From NCBI GenBank assembly GCA_900539655.1, contig UQCR01000005.1, positions 1 through 64,000 on the forward strand: a stretch of 64,000 nt of DNA, in the 5' to 3' direction. The notes under the pieces are model-generated. The model did no database searches, was not told the origin of the DNA, and saw only the letters and a list, made by a program, of their open reading frames with translations. The translations under genes were made by a program, and so were the position numbers. Below, piece after piece: positions 51,146-60,933 of the stretch (positions are counted from its first letter, which is position 1; each line of letters begins with the position of its first letter). This DNA comes from an uncultured Robinsoniella sp. GTDB taxonomy: Bacteria; Bacillota; Clostridia; Lachnospirales; Lachnospiraceae.

Positions 51146-51880
51146 CTATGCATCACCCGGAAGCTTATCCGTTACGAATACCATCGTCAGCATACAGAAT
51201 ACATAGGTCTGTATCGCACCGGAAAAAATGTCAAAATAGATGTGTAAAAATCCCGGCCATCCGATTGCAATCGGAGCCAGCAGCGTATAAATCAGCGACA
51301 TCATTACGGTACCGGATAAAATATTACCGAACAAACGCAGCGATAATGAAAATGGCACTGCAATTTCCCCAATGATGTTAATTGGAAATAAAAACGGCAG
51401 CGGCTTGAATAAACCGGTCAGTGCGCCGAACTTATTGTATCTGACATTATTGTACTGAATAATAGCAAATGTTATAATACCCAGCGGCAGCGTGACGCCG
51501 TAGTCTGCTGTGGGCGGCCTGAGGCCAAATAGTCCGGAAATATTACTGACAAAGATAAACAAAAATATGGAGCCGATATAGTTTGCAAATTTGCCTGCGT
51601 ATTTTCCCATGCTTCCATGTACCATTTTGTCCAGCATCTCTACAATCATTTCCACCACATTCTGAAAACCTCCCGGTATCTCATCGGGATTCTTCATCTT
51701 GCGGTTTGCTATAATAGCAAATACCAGAAGAATGATCATAACGATCAGAATGCTGACATGAGTGGTTGTGATATAGAATTCCTGTCCAAACAGTTTGTAT
51801 TTGAACAGACCGTGAATCATAAAATCAACTTCACCGCCCGCCGCCAGCAGCTGGCCCTGACAAAGATACGCATTTCCCAC
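51146..51880 (-). CDS. atpB: ATP synthase F0 a subunit
   Basis: A 244-residue polytopic stator protein. The essential arginine is in PFSLSLRLFGNILSG (about residue 175), and AIQTYVFCMLTMVFV is the conserved last helix. It provides the ion half-channels next to the c ring. The start is a GTG preceded by AGGAAGGTGAG; the internal Met at residue 21 (MIHGLFKYK) is an alternative. The 107-base gap to atpE is AT-rich with no feature. Confidence 0.95.
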   Translation of the reverse strand: MGNAYLCQGQLLAAGGEVDFMIHGLFKYKLFGQEFYITTTHVSILIVMIILLVFAIIANRKMKNPDEIPGGFQNVVEMIVEMLDKMVHGSMGKYAGKFANYIGSIFLFIFVSNISGLFGLRPPTADYGVTLPLGIITFAIIQYNNVRYNKFGALTGLFKPLPFLFPINIIGEIAVPFSLSLRLFGNILSGTVMMSLIYTLLAPIAIGWPGFLHIYFDIFSGAIQTYVFCMLTMVFVTDKLPGDA

Positions 51881-51884
51881 GTTC

Positions 51885-52295
51885 TCACCTTCCTTTACTA
51901 AGATTTTTATTTTTTATTTTTTGAATTAAGCGATGAAGGAGCGGCTGCAGATAAGCTCCTATCTTTAATCCAAATAAACCTAAAAATACAGCGACAACAT
52001 CCCCCAGCTTTAACAGGTATGTGCCAAAAAATATTACTACCACCACAAGCGAACGCAGCATGAACATTTTCTTCATGTGGCTGATAGCGCTTTTTTCATC
52101 CATTTCCACTGCGTTTTCGATAGACCAGTTCATGTGAACTGCCAGAAAAACAGAGATTGCAATCCCAATCCACAGCCCGGATGTATAGAGCACTTTTGAA
52201 CCGGACAGCCAGATCAGTGAAAATTGAAATATAACCCCACATAATAGAATGCCAAGAATCAGCTCTTTTGATACAGGATTTAACTTCTTAATCAT
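51885..52295 (-). CDS. atpI: ATP synthase-associated protein I (AtpI-like)
   Basis: A 136-residue membrane protein with four hydrophobic segments, basic at both ends (MIKKLNPVSKEL, IQKIKNKNLSKGR). Its place between atpZ and atpB and its four-helix pattern match the ATP synthase subunit I family, which assists c-ring assembly in several bacteria. The ATG at 52295 follows GGAGGAAAG, inside the end of atpZ. Sequence conservation in this family is low, so the call depends on context. Confidence 0.8.
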   Translation of the reverse strand: MIKKLNPVSKELILGILLCGVIFQFSLIWLSGSKVLYTSGLWIGIAISVFLAVHMNWSIENAVEMDEKSAISHMKKMFMLRSLVVVVIFFGTYLLKLGDVVAVFLGLFGLKIGAYLQPLLHRLIQKIKNKNLSKGR

Positions 52296-52518
52296 CCTTT
52301 TTCTTTCCTCCCGCATTCACCATATCTTTTAACAGCATGTAACAATTGCGTCCACCGGCAAGGATACCCAGAATAAGAAGGACAATTGTGGTGTTCCAGC
52401 CAAATTTCCTGTCCAGCCAGTAACCAGCAAATACGCACAAGATAATCGGTGCCAGCATACTGATGCCAATTTGTGTGATCATTGCCAGTGATCGAAAAAC
52501 ATCTTTTTTATATTTCAC
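52288..52518 (-). CDS. atpZ: AtpZ-like small membrane protein
   Basis: A 76-residue protein with two transmembrane helices (about residues 12-34 and 42-62). It has the family-typical GYWLDRKFGWNTTIVLLILGILAGGRN pattern, here noted as GYWLDRKFGWNT then LGILAGGRNCY. AtpZ/AtpI pairs form a magnesium or calcium channel-like complex or aid c-ring assembly in other species. The start is GTG, 7 bases after AAGGAGG. It is the first gene of the ten-gene atp operon and overlaps atpI by 8 bases. Confidence 0.85.
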   Translation of the reverse strand: MKYKKDVFRSLAMITQIGISMLAPIILCVFAGYWLDRKFGWNTTIVLLILGILAGGRNCYMLLKDMVNAGGKKKDD

Positions 52519-52554
52519 ACATCTGCCTCCTTTACGATATTTTACCGTATTATT

Positions 52555-52583
52555 ATCTTAAAACATTTTCCAGATAATGTCTA
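52555..52583 (-). promoter_or_regulatory. Probable atp operon promoter
   Basis: On the minus strand TAGACA (52578-52583), exactly 17 bases, and TAAGAT (52555-52560) lie 37 bases upstream of the atpZ GTG. The region upstream to 52726 is AT-rich with no other gene. Confidence 0.6.
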
Positions 52584-52726
52584 GTTATTTCCCTAAATAA
52601 TACACAAAACTTTCCGTATTTTTTATATATATTTGACAAACTTTTAACTGGAGTGTTATTTTTTACACATTATACACAAATAATATTTGCAGAAAATGGA
52701 ATTTTATACATACCCCTTTTTACAGT

Positions 52727-52770
52727 AAAAAAATGCCGCAGAATAACTGTCAGTCAGTTACCCTACGGCA
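52727..52770 (-). terminator. Rho-independent terminator after fucU
   Basis: On the minus strand TGCCGTAGGGTAACTG pairs with CAGTTATTCTGCGGCA over 16 positions (three G-U), loop ACTGA, followed by seven T. It lies 30 bases past the fucU stop and insulates the atp operon. Confidence 0.92.
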
Positions 52771-52799
52771 ATATTTCTATTACTTTAATTCCTGCATTA

Positions 52800-53240
52800 C
52801 TATTCTACCACTACCCCTTTTTGCAGCATAATGTTTGCATAAAGAGCCTTCTCGCTGGTTGCAATGATAGCATAAGCGGTTTTTGCTTCATCATAAAATG
52901 CAAAACGTTCGATATTCCCAATGGCTTTATCTCCCCGGCTGTCATACTTTGCAACGATTTCTTTGTATGTATCCCAGATTGGTGTCTCCACATCATCTCC
53001 AGGCATTACTTCCATTAAGTTGACCGGATTCTCTACATAGGTATCCAGCGGAAATACTTTTAAAATAGCATCCAGGATTTCCGGTACGCCATGTCCGTCA
53101 CACCGGATCACAATTGCATCTTTTCCCATGGACTCTGCCGGGAAATTTCCGTCTGAGATTACAAGACGGTCACTGTGCCCCATCTCGCATAATACTTTTA
53201 ATAATTCTGGTGATAAAATCTGTGGTATTCCTTTTAACAT
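52800..53240 (-). CDS. fucU: L-fucose mutarotase (FucU/RbsD family)
   Basis: A 146-residue protein starting MLKGIPQILSPELLKVLCEM, then the catalytic-site motif GHSDRLVISDGNFPAES. It has DTYVENPVNLMEVMPGD in the middle and a C-terminal YAIIATSEKALYANIMLQKG. These fit FucU rather than RbsD. FucU interconverts alpha and beta anomers of L-fucose, speeding entry into fucose isomerase. It lies 154 bases downstream of the alpha-L-fucosidase gene on the same strand, which supports a fucose role. No fucose isomerase, kinase or aldolase gene is in the window. Confidence 0.92.
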   Translation of the reverse strand: MLKGIPQILSPELLKVLCEMGHSDRLVISDGNFPAESMGKDAIVIRCDGHGVPEILDAILKVFPLDTYVENPVNLMEVMPGDDVETPIWDTYKEIVAKYDSRGDKAIGNIERFAFYDEAKTAYAIIATSEKALYANIMLQKGVVVE

Positions 53241-53285
53241 TTGTTTGTCCTCCTAACATATGCATTGTTTTAATTTATGATACAA

Positions 53286-53310
53286 CTGATGCCTGATAAT
53301 CAGGCATCAG
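53286..53310. promoter_or_regulatory. Perfect inverted repeat between fucosidase and fucU
   Basis: CTGATGCCTG-ATAAT-CAGGCATCAG is a 10-bp perfect stem with a 5-base loop, 46 bases upstream of fucU. No T-run follows on either strand, so it may be an operator, an mRNA-processing hairpin or a weak terminator. Confidence 0.5.
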
Positions 53311-53394
53311 ATATAACCTTTATAAACTTCCAGGCACCGTATTCTATGATGGCTTTACTATTATTGCACTGTTGGAAAACAATTTCAAGAGATT

Positions 53395-56300
53395 TTACTT
53401 CGCTTTGTAAGTAATTTCGTTGGAATATTTTCCATAATAAGTTTTTCCATCTGCTTTTACGTAAGCACGTACTTTAAATCTGTAGGTTGTGCCTTTTTTC
53501 AGTTTATTTACAAGTGCTGTTGTAGTTTTTACAGTATCCACTTTTTTGTATTTACCTTTGCCTGCCTTCATGTATACTGCAAATCCATCGCTTCTTACAT
53601 TGCTAAATGTAAGTTTAGCAATGCCATCTGTCGTTTTCTTTACAGACTTTAAGGTAACTTTATTAGGTCTTGTAGCTGTGGTTACTGCAGTTGAATAAGC
53701 ACCCTTTCCTGCTTTATTTACTGCTGCAACTTTAACCCTGCATTCCATACCAACCGGAAGCCTCTTAATTGTCATGCCTGTTTCTTCGGTAGTTCCTGCC
53801 TTAGACCATTCTTTTGTTTTTTGGTTATATACGTATACCCGGTAGGTATCCGCACCTTTTACTTTATTCCAGGTAACTTTCATTGAATGTGTCTTATTAC
53901 TGCTGACTTTTACATTCGTAACCTTTCCTGGTTTTACCACTGCCGGTTTATTGTCATCTTTAACCGTAATGGTACATTTAGCTGTAATATTTCCATCTGC
54001 CGTTTTTACAGTAATCTCTGTTTTTCCATTGGATACAGCCGTAACTTTACCATTGGAATCAACTTTTGCTACTTTTTTATCCTTTGATGACCAGGTTACT
54101 TTTTTGTTTGCAGCATTTTCAGGATATACTTCCGCTTTCAGCTCAATGGCTGCACCTTTGCCGTATAATACAGCATTAGTCTTATTCAGGCTTACACCGG
54201 TTACGGAGATCACAGGTTTCTCGATCTTAACCTCAGCCTCACAGGACGCCATAAATGATCCATCCACTGATTTTACTGTAATAATTGCTTTACCATCTGC
54301 TACTGCCGTTACCACACCATTCTGGTCAACTTCTGCCACCTTGGAATCGGATGAAGTCCAGGTTACATTCTGATTAGTGGCATCAGCCGGTGCTAAAGTC
54401 GCTTTCAGCTGGGCTGTTTCACCTGCTTTTGTAAATTTCAGATGAGACTCATTCAAAGTGATTCCGGTAACTGGTTTCTCAATGGAAACGGTGATCTGGC
54501 TGGTTGCTGTGAAATGTCCGTCTTCACTTAATGCGATAATGGTAGTTGTTCCATCTGCCACAGCAGTAACCACTCCCTGGTCTACATCTGCCACTTCCGG
54601 CATTGTGGAAATCCAGGACACATTTTTATTCGTTGCGTTTTCAGGCATTACGGATGCATGTAATTCTACCGTTTCGCCTGCTTTTGTCAGGGTTGCTTCT
54701 TTCTTGTCTAAAGCAAGCCCGGTTACTGCTGTCGGAATAGCTACCTTGATGGTGCAGACTGCTTCAAAACCGCCATCCTCTGTAGTTGCAGTTATTACCG
54801 CATCTCCATTTGCAATTGCTGTAACACAGCCATTTTCATCAACAGTTGCCGCCTCCGGATTGGAGGAATTATAGGTTACTTTCTGGTTGCTTGCATTAGA
54901 CGGCTGTACCTGCGGTTTTAACTGCAGTGTTTCGCCTGCTTTCTGCATGGTGTGTTCCGTAACATCCATTGTGATGCCTTCTACCGGTACTACCTCTGGT
55001 ACAATTGCTACCGTAACTACACAATTTGCGGTAAATCCGCCATCTTCCGTAGATACGGTAATCGTTGCAGGCCCATCGGAAACTGCTGTTACAAGACCCT
55101 TTCCATCTACGGTTGCAATATCTGTATCAGAAGATACCCAGCTTACATTTTTGTTGGTGGCATTTTCCGGATTTACAGTTGCCGTTAACTGTATATTTCC
55201 ATTTTCCGTAGTAATTTCTGCAGTTGTGCGATCCAGTGAAACACTTTCTGCTCTCACCGGTATTTCTACATTTACTCTGCATGCAGCCACAAAGCCGCCA
55301 TCTTTTGTAATTGCTACGATTTCTGTATTTCCATTTGCTGCTGCAGTAACCAGACCGCTCTGATCTACTGTTGCTGCACTTTCATTTGTAGATGTCCAGG
55401 TTAATTCTTTGTTCATTGCATTCTGCGGTGTAAATACAGGATTTAACTGGAATGTCTCTCCTACAGCCGTCAATGTTTTTTTCGTTACGTCAAAGGCAAT
55501 TCCGGTTACCCGAAGCCCTACTGTAACTTCACAGGACGCTGTCTTATTTCCGTCTTCGGTGGTTACGGTAATATTAGCCGTTCCGGTTGTAACTGCTGTT
55601 ACCAGTCCGTTTTCATCTACCGTTGCTGCTTCGGGATTGGATGACTCCCAGGTTACGTTTTTATTCGTTGCATTTTCAGGTGCTACCGTTGCCGTTAACT
55701 GCAGGGTCTCTCCCACCTGGGTCAGTGTTGCACTTGTCTTATTCAGTTCTACACTTTCTACTGATGCAGCCGGAGCTGTAAACTGCACATCAAACTTATC
55801 GATCACAGGTCCTGCTTTTGCATCTGCTGTAAATACCAGTTCACCTGCACCTGCCTTCCTCACTACAATCGGAAGTTCTACTGTTTTATATACCTCTGCA
55901 TCCGGTCCAAATACATCCTGGCTGCCGCTTACTACGTTGGTACCGCTCCATACAAATGCATTTGGTGCTGAGGAGTTTCTTCCGCTTCTGTAAGTTGCGG
56001 TGAGTGTATAGGTACCTGCCTGAGCTGCGGTGAACGGAAGTTTAATTACATTTCCTGGTTCAAACCAGTTGATCTCTTTTTTATTGCTTGCATTATCGTT
56101 ATCAGATATTCTTACATATTTATCCGTATTTACCGGATACAAGGTAAAGTGCTCCGCTTCCAAATTAGCTGTGCTTTCATCAGAGGGGAATGCAAATGGC
56201 AGTGCTTCTGTATAATGATCAAATACAAAGGAAGCTTCAATGGTGCTGTTTGCCTGAATGTTTTCAAAAGTATAAGCATAAGAATTTGCTGCCTCATCTT

Positions 56301-59300
56301 CAACCACTAACTGGCCTTTTACCGATTCGCCATTTACTAATACATCATCAATTTTGTAATTTCCAGCAGGTGTGATCACAAATTTCTTATCTGTTCCCTG
56401 ATAAACCTCATTATCACCTGCATCACTGATACTACCGTGTTCTCCTGCTGATGCATCTATCTGGAACTTAACGTAGTCAATTTCATTTGGTGTAATTTCA
56501 AACTTATCAATTACCGGTCCTGCTTTTGCATCCGCTGTAAAGATAAGGGTTCCGGCACCTGCTTCTGTAATCTTAATCGGAAGTACCACTTTGTGATATT
56601 CTGTGGCTCCCTCTTCCCCGTATACATCCTGGCTGCCGCTTTCAATCTTGTCACCACTCCATACAAAGGCATTTGGATTGTTCTGTGCCCTGCCGCTGCG
56701 ATAGGTAGCTTCCAGATTGTAGGTACCTGCTTTTTCAGCGGTATAGTGAAGAATAATTTTATTGCCAGGCTCAAACCAGTTTACTTCTTTCTTGTTGCTT
56801 GCCTGGTCACTTTCCGTTATTCTTACATATTTATTTCCTTCAATCGGATCCAGTGCAAAAAATTCTGCTTCCAGAAGCTTCGACTGATCTTTATATGCCG
56901 GGAAGACAAACGGATCTTCTTCTGTGTATGGATCTCTGGACACCAGTCCGTCAATCGCTGCCTTCAGATTATTATATGCATTTGTGATTGCAACTCCGGT
57001 TGGACTTTCATTATCAACAACCTTCTGAGCCTCTTTTTTGGCATCCAGCATTGCGTTCCAGCTGTCTTCCTTGTAATAGGCGCTTACCAGGGAGTCGGTA
57101 GATGCAATCAGTTCTGACACCATTGCTTTTGTGATCTTATCAGCATCTGTAATGGTTACACGGGCAGATGGCTTAAATCCAAGTACCGTGCCATCGGATG
57201 GCTCTACCAGGTCAACGCTGAAGTACAGATCACCGGTATTTAATGTCTGGCGTTTTGTTGTTACATGGGCTGTTTTTTCAGTTTCTCCCTCTTCAAATAC
57301 CAGTTCTATTCCCTCTGTGGGTATGTAATCACTTTGCACTGCTGTTCCCGGATTATCCTGGAACAGAACGGTTGCTCTGCCTTTGGAACCTCCGATACGT
57401 TTTACCACAAACTCATTTACCGTATCTTCCGGTACGGTATAGGAAGATTGTTCTAATTCAAACATTCCTTTTCCGCCATTATTTAATGCTAATGCCGCTT
57501 CCAGTCCGATTGCTTTGTTCTTCACTACCAGTCTGATGGTGTGCTGTCCATCCTCTAAATCCGGAGTTTCATATAAGACCTGTCCAACTGCTCTCTTGGA
57601 TGCATTTGTGTCAATGGTTACAGGCTCTGAAGCACCGTCAATATACAGATCTGCTGTTCCGTGATTCGGGTCCTGTGTTCCTAAAAGCCATGCTTTTGTC
57701 CCTTTAAACTTAAGCGTTACTTCAGCACCTGGATTTGCCCACATGTTTGTACCATTTGTGTACTGGGAACCGGTTTCCTGAGTCCATCCGTTTCCGATTT
57801 CAAATCCAATTCCATCTGTCGTATCCGTATCTTTGATGTCGATGTTATCCAGGCCATCCGGGATAGCCTGACCTACTTCAAAGCCCTGGGATGCTTTATA
57901 GAGTCCTACTTCACTGATTACAGGAACTGCATAAGATCCGGTAATATTAATGCGTACCTTATCTGCTTTTACAGGAGTTTTACGGCAGAGTTTTTTCGGA
58001 CCAATTGTAGTCCCTTCTGCAAACTTTTTCCATTCCCCGCCCTGGTTCTGGTATTCCACTGTAAAGGAAGAAACACGCTGTCCCAGCTTAATTGCTTCTT
58101 CTATGGATACCACATCAAATGTTTTGGTTGATCCAAGGTCTATCGTTATGGAACCTGTAGTGGAGCCATCATCCATGGTCCAATAGGTATCATCATTATT
58201 ATCTTTTAAATTATCCGGTGAGTACGCAATATCATCTCCCCTTACCGATGATGCAGAAATAGTCACGCCTTCCTGCGCAGCTAAATTCTTCTTAAACGTC
58301 TCATTGATATTCGTTCCGAATTCGGCAACCCGGTCCAGAATAGGCTGATCGATCGTGCCTTCCCTGTTCGGCGGTATATTTAATAACAGAACCGCACCAT
58401 GCCCAACAGAATCGAAATACATATTGGATAGCTGTTCCAGACTGAGGGGTGTCTTCTTACCCGGTCCCCAGAACCATCCCGATGTAATCTTTGCATCTAC
58501 CTCCGGAACTGTCCATTGATTGCCGTCATGGTATCCCGAGGTTGCTCCCCCTACCTGTCTGCTGTCAATGGTATCTCTCTCTTTATCCACTCTTGATTTC
58601 GACCAGGTCTCTTCGTTGGCAAAACCGCTTTCATTCCCGATCCAACGTACAGTTGTACGGGATTGTGCACCAAATAACATACAATCAGATTCATATTTTT
58701 TAGAAGCAATTCCTTCATTTTTCTGGATTGTATCAAACCATAAGTCAAAATCATAATCCTGAGCCATGGAACCGTCGCCCTTTGCTCCATCCATCCACAC
58801 TTCTACGAAATGTCCGTTATTTCCATATTCGTTATTTCCCAGAATCTCCTGGAGCTGGTTATTATAATATTCATTATAATCTAAAACGTCATGCTCTTTA
58901 TCAGTTGGATTTCCCTCTTCATCACGATATCCGTATGAAGGATTATTTACATCCCACGGTGATAAATATAATCCCATATCCATATCGTACTTTGTACATG
59001 CTGCGGAAATTTCCTTCAGCACGTCCCCCTTATAATCAGTACTTTCCAGATCATGATCTGTATACTTGCTTCTCCATATACAAAATCCATCATGATGCTT
59101 AGCCGTAATGATTAACTTCTTAAATCCTGCATCCTGCAATGATTTTACCATGTTATCTGCATCAAAATCATTTTCAAGTGCAAAACTGCTTGGTGATTCC
59201 TTCCCATTACCCCATTCCGTGTTGGTATAAGTATTCATGCCGAAATGACAAAACGCAGCTAATTCCTGTTTCTGGTAATCGTATTGATTCTGGCTCGGTG

Positions 59301-59484
59301 TTACCCCCCATGGAGCTGGTGCTATAGTTCCATTATCACTTAAATCAATGCTGTAGACACCCTCCCTGTTTGCTTCCCGGGCTTCCGCCTTAGCGCTCAA
59401 CGAGCTCACCGGCGCCAAAACTCCCGGTACGATCATCGCTGCGGTCATTGCTGACGACACAAATCTTTTCCACGTTTTCTTCAT
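53395..59484 (-). CDS. Secreted multi-domain alpha-L-fucosidase (GH29)
   Basis: A 2029-residue exported enzyme. Signal peptide 1-34, then a GH29 catalytic domain at about 45-405, with AFCHFGMNTYTNTEWG, TAKHHDGFCIW and the candidate nucleophile Asp232 in EVWMDGAKG. Next come an F5/8 type C (CBM32-like) domain (about 410-540), a galactose-binding-like module (about 550-670), a Calx-beta-like module (about 673-790), and a FIVAR-like helical module (about 795-860). Two related CBM6/35-like modules (about 868-1000 and 1105-1235) follow, then seven Big_2 Ig-like repeats (about 1240-1845) and two fibronectin III-like domains at the end. No LPxTG or SLH anchor is seen. It releases terminal fucose from host or milk glycans outside the cell. 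Confidence 0.93.
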   Translation of the reverse strand: MKKTWKRFVSSAMTAAMIVPGVLAPVSSLSAKAEAREANREGVYSIDLSDNGTIAPAPWGVTPSQNQYDYQKQELAAFCHFGMNTYTNTEWGNGKESPSSFALENDFDADNMVKSLQDAGFKKLIITAKHHDGFCIWRSKYTDHDLESTDYKGDVLKEISAACTKYDMDMGLYLSPWDVNNPSYGYRDEEGNPTDKEHDVLDYNEYYNNQLQEILGNNEYGNNGHFVEVWMDGAKGDGSMAQDYDFDLWFDTIQKNEGIASKKYESDCMLFGAQSRTTVRWIGNESGFANEETWSKSRVDKERDTIDSRQVGGATSGYHDGNQWTVPEVDAKITSGWFWGPGKKTPLSLEQLSNMYFDSVGHGAVLLLNIPPNREGTIDQPILDRVAEFGTNINETFKKNLAAQEGVTISASSVRGDDIAYSPDNLKDNNDDTYWTMDDGSTTGSITIDLGSTKTFDVVSIEEAIKLGQRVSSFTVEYQNQGGEWKKFAEGTTIGPKKLCRKTPVKADKVRINITGSYAVPVISEVGLYKASQGFEVGQAIPDGLDNIDIKDTDTTDGIGFEIGNGWTQETGSQYTNGTNMWANPGAEVTLKFKGTKAWLLGTQDPNHGTADLYIDGASEPVTIDTNASKRAVGQVLYETPDLEDGQHTIRLVVKNKAIGLEAALALNNGGKGMFELEQSSYTVPEDTVNEFVVKRIGGSKGRATVLFQDNPGTAVQSDYIPTEGIELVFEEGETEKTAHVTTKRQTLNTGDLYFSVDLVEPSDGTVLGFKPSARVTITDADKITKAMVSELIASTDSLVSAYYKEDSWNAMLDAKKEAQKVVDNESPTGVAITNAYNNLKAAIDGLVSRDPYTEEDPFVFPAYKDQSKLLEAEFFALDPIEGNKYVRITESDQASNKKEVNWFEPGNKIILHYTAEKAGTYNLEATYRSGRAQNNPNAFVWSGDKIESGSQDVYGEEGATEYHKVVLPIKITEAGAGTLIFTADAKAGPVIDKFEITPNEIDYVKFQIDASAGEHGSISDAGDNEVYQGTDKKFVITPAGNYKIDDVLVNGESVKGQLVVEDEAANSYAYTFENIQANSTIEASFVFDHYTEALPFAFPSDESTANLEAEHFTLYPVNTDKYVRISDNDNASNKKEINWFEPGNVIKLPFTAAQAGTYTLTATYRSGRNSSAPNAFVWSGTNVVSGSQDVFGPDAEVYKTVELPIVVRKAGAGELVFTADAKAGPVIDKFDVQFTAPAASVESVELNKTSATLTQVGETLQLTATVAPENATNKNVTWESSNPEAATVDENGLVTAVTTGTANITVTTEDGNKTASCEVTVGLRVTGIAFDVTKKTLTAVGETFQLNPVFTPQNAMNKELTWTSTNESAATVDQSGLVTAAANGNTEIVAITKDGGFVAACRVNVEIPVRAESVSLDRTTAEITTENGNIQLTATVNPENATNKNVSWVSSDTDIATVDGKGLVTAVSDGPATITVSTEDGGFTANCVVTVAIVPEVVPVEGITMDVTEHTMQKAGETLQLKPQVQPSNASNQKVTYNSSNPEAATVDENGCVTAIANGDAVITATTEDGGFEAVCTIKVAIPTAVTGLALDKKEATLTKAGETVELHASVMPENATNKNVSWISTMPEVADVDQGVVTAVADGTTTIIALSEDGHFTATSQITVSIEKPVTGITLNESHLKFTKAGETAQLKATLAPADATNQNVTWTSSDSKVAEVDQNGVVTAVADGKAIITVKSVDGSFMASCEAEVKIEKPVISVTGVSLNKTNAVLYGKGAAIELKAEVYPENAANKKVTWSSKDKKVAKVDSNGKVTAVSNGKTEITVKTADGNITAKCTITVKDDNKPAVVKPGKVTNVKVSSNKTHSMKVTWNKVKGADTYRVYVYNQKTKEWSKAGTTEETGMTIKRLPVGMECRVKVAAVNKAGKGAYSTAVTTATRPNKVTLKSVKKTTDGIAKLTFSNVRSDGFAVYMKAGKGKYKKVDTVKTTTALVNKLKKGTTYRFKVRAYVKADGKTYYGKYSNEITYKAK

Positions 59485-59527
59485 ACCTCTTCTCCTTTTC
59501 TTGTATATTTGGTTTATTTTATAAAAA

Positions 59528-59545
59528 ATTCTGAGTATTCAGAAT
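59528..59545. promoter_or_regulatory. Candidate operator upstream of the fucosidase
   Basis: The perfect inverted repeat ATTCTGA-GTAT-TCAGAAT lies 44 bases before the start codon, just upstream of an AT-rich TATAAA/TAAAAT -10-like stretch on the minus strand. No good -35 is present, so an activator or repressor may act here. Confidence 0.5.
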
Positions 59546-59586
59546 GTTTTATCCATTATTCCCACAATTTACCAAGCAATTTAAAT

Positions 59587-59624
59587 ACAAAAATAGAGAG
59601 GGAATTTACAATCCACTCTCTATT
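59587..59624 (-). terminator. Terminator of the sugar ABC operon
   Basis: On the minus strand AATAGAGAG and CTCTCTATT form a perfect 9-bp stem with a 15-base loop, followed by TTTTTG. It lies 62 bases past the binding-protein stop and upstream of the fucosidase promoter. Confidence 0.8.
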
Positions 59625-59685
59625 CCGTTTTGAAGCATATTAAATTAAAACTATGAGTTAAAAGTAGTTCAGTACAATCTACGGA

Positions 59686-60891
59686 TTATTCGTACAGACA
59701 AGGAGCGATGTCTGGATCTTCCATAGTTTCAGCTGTGTAATATAAGCATCCTGTATCAACATCAGCTACTTCTTCACCTTTAGCTGCTTTTGCTGCTAAA
59801 GTAACTGCCTGGTAACCGATCTGTACTGGGTTCTGTGTGATAGATCCTGCGAAGATACCATCTTTGATTGCCTGTAACTGGATTTTACCGGAGTCAAATC
59901 CTACAGCGATGATTTTGTCAGCGCCAAGTTTCTGTAAACTTTCATTAGCTGTAACGATATTCTTAGCTGAGAATTCGTTAGAACCATAAATTGCTACTAA
60001 GTCAGCTTTGTTTAACAGTGTATTTGCTACTGTAACACATGCTGCATCATCTGTTGTTGCAGGAATACCTACTTCGATGATAACCTTTGCTCCGTCAACT
60101 TTTGCATTGTATTTGTCATGTCCTTCAACAGAAGTTTTGTCAGCTCCGATTAAAGAAACCATTTTATCAATGAAACCGCCAGTACGTTCACCGATAGACT
60201 GAGATGTAGCATCCTGAGATACACAGCCGATTCTTACTGTTTCAGCCGGATCTGTTACTTTGTCTTTGATCAGGTCATATAATTTTTCTGCTGCAAGCTC
60301 GCCTGCTGCATAGTTATCTGTAGCTGCATTAGCAACAATTGCACCTTCCGGAGCATCTGGTACACCTGAGTCAAATCCAACAACCGGGATTCCGGATGCC
60401 TGTGCATCATTTAAAGAACCTAATACTGCTTCTGTATCAAGAGCTGCAAGACAAATAGCACTTGGTTTTTTATTGATTGCATTCTTTAACTGCTCAACCT
60501 GCTCTGGAATAGCACTTTCATTCTGTGGTCCAACGAAGTTTGTTCCTTTTAATCCAAGTTCTTCTGCAGCTTTTTCGGTACCTAACTTAACAGCTTTCCA
60601 GAAGTCATGCTGGAAACCTTTTGCAACGATTTCAACTGTAACATCACTGTAATCGCCTGTAGCTGCTGCTGTAGTAGAAGCTTCTGAAGTTGCTTCGCTT
60701 CCTGCTGCTTCTGTTGTAGTTGCCTCAGATGCTGCTTCGCTTGCTGCCTCAGTTGTTGCTGCTGTAGTTTCTTTTTCTGAAGCTGCTTTTGTTGCTGCTT
60801 CAGTTGTTTTTGTTTCGGAACTTCCACACCCTACGGCTAAAGCTGCTACCATAGATACGCCTAATACTACACTAATCACTTTTTTCTTCAT
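59686..60891 (-). CDS. Sugar-binding lipoprotein (ribose/galactose-type ABC importer)
   Basis: A 401-residue family 2 (RbsB-like) binding protein. The lipobox is ALAVGC, with Cys22. A Thr/Ala/Glu/Ser-rich linker runs to about residue 78. The binding domain runs from VTVEIVAKGFQHDFWKAVKLG, with GIPVVGFDSGVPDAPEG, IYGSNEFSAKNIV and IIAVGFDSGKIQLQAI. It would deliver a monosaccharide to the permease and ATPase encoded upstream. Location beside an alpha-L-fucosidase and fucU suggests L-fucose, by inference only. The linker DNA is rich in GCTTCTG repeats. Confidence 0.93.
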   Translation of the reverse strand: MKKKVISVVLGVSMVAALAVGCGSSETKTTEAATKAASEKETTAATTEAASEAASEATTTEAAGSEATSEASTTAAATGDYSDVTVEIVAKGFQHDFWKAVKLGTEKAAEELGLKGTNFVGPQNESAIPEQVEQLKNAINKKPSAICLAALDTEAVLGSLNDAQASGIPVVGFDSGVPDAPEGAIVANAATDNYAAGELAAEKLYDLIKDKVTDPAETVRIGCVSQDATSQSIGERTGGFIDKMVSLIGADKTSVEGHDKYNAKVDGAKVIIEVGIPATTDDAACVTVANTLLNKADLVAIYGSNEFSAKNIVTANESLQKLGADKIIAVGFDSGKIQLQAIKDGIFAGSITQNPVQIGYQAVTLAAKAAKGEEVADVDTGCLYYTAETMEDPDIAPCLYE

Positions 60892-60933
60892 TGTTAAATC
60901 CTCCCTTAATAGAATTTGAAGTTTTTATTTTGA

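Noticed and set aside
53887..57117. Plus-strand open frames opposite the fucosidase Ig-like repeats
   Set aside because: They are shadows of the repeated Thr/Val-rich domains, have no ribosome binding sites and resemble no protein family.
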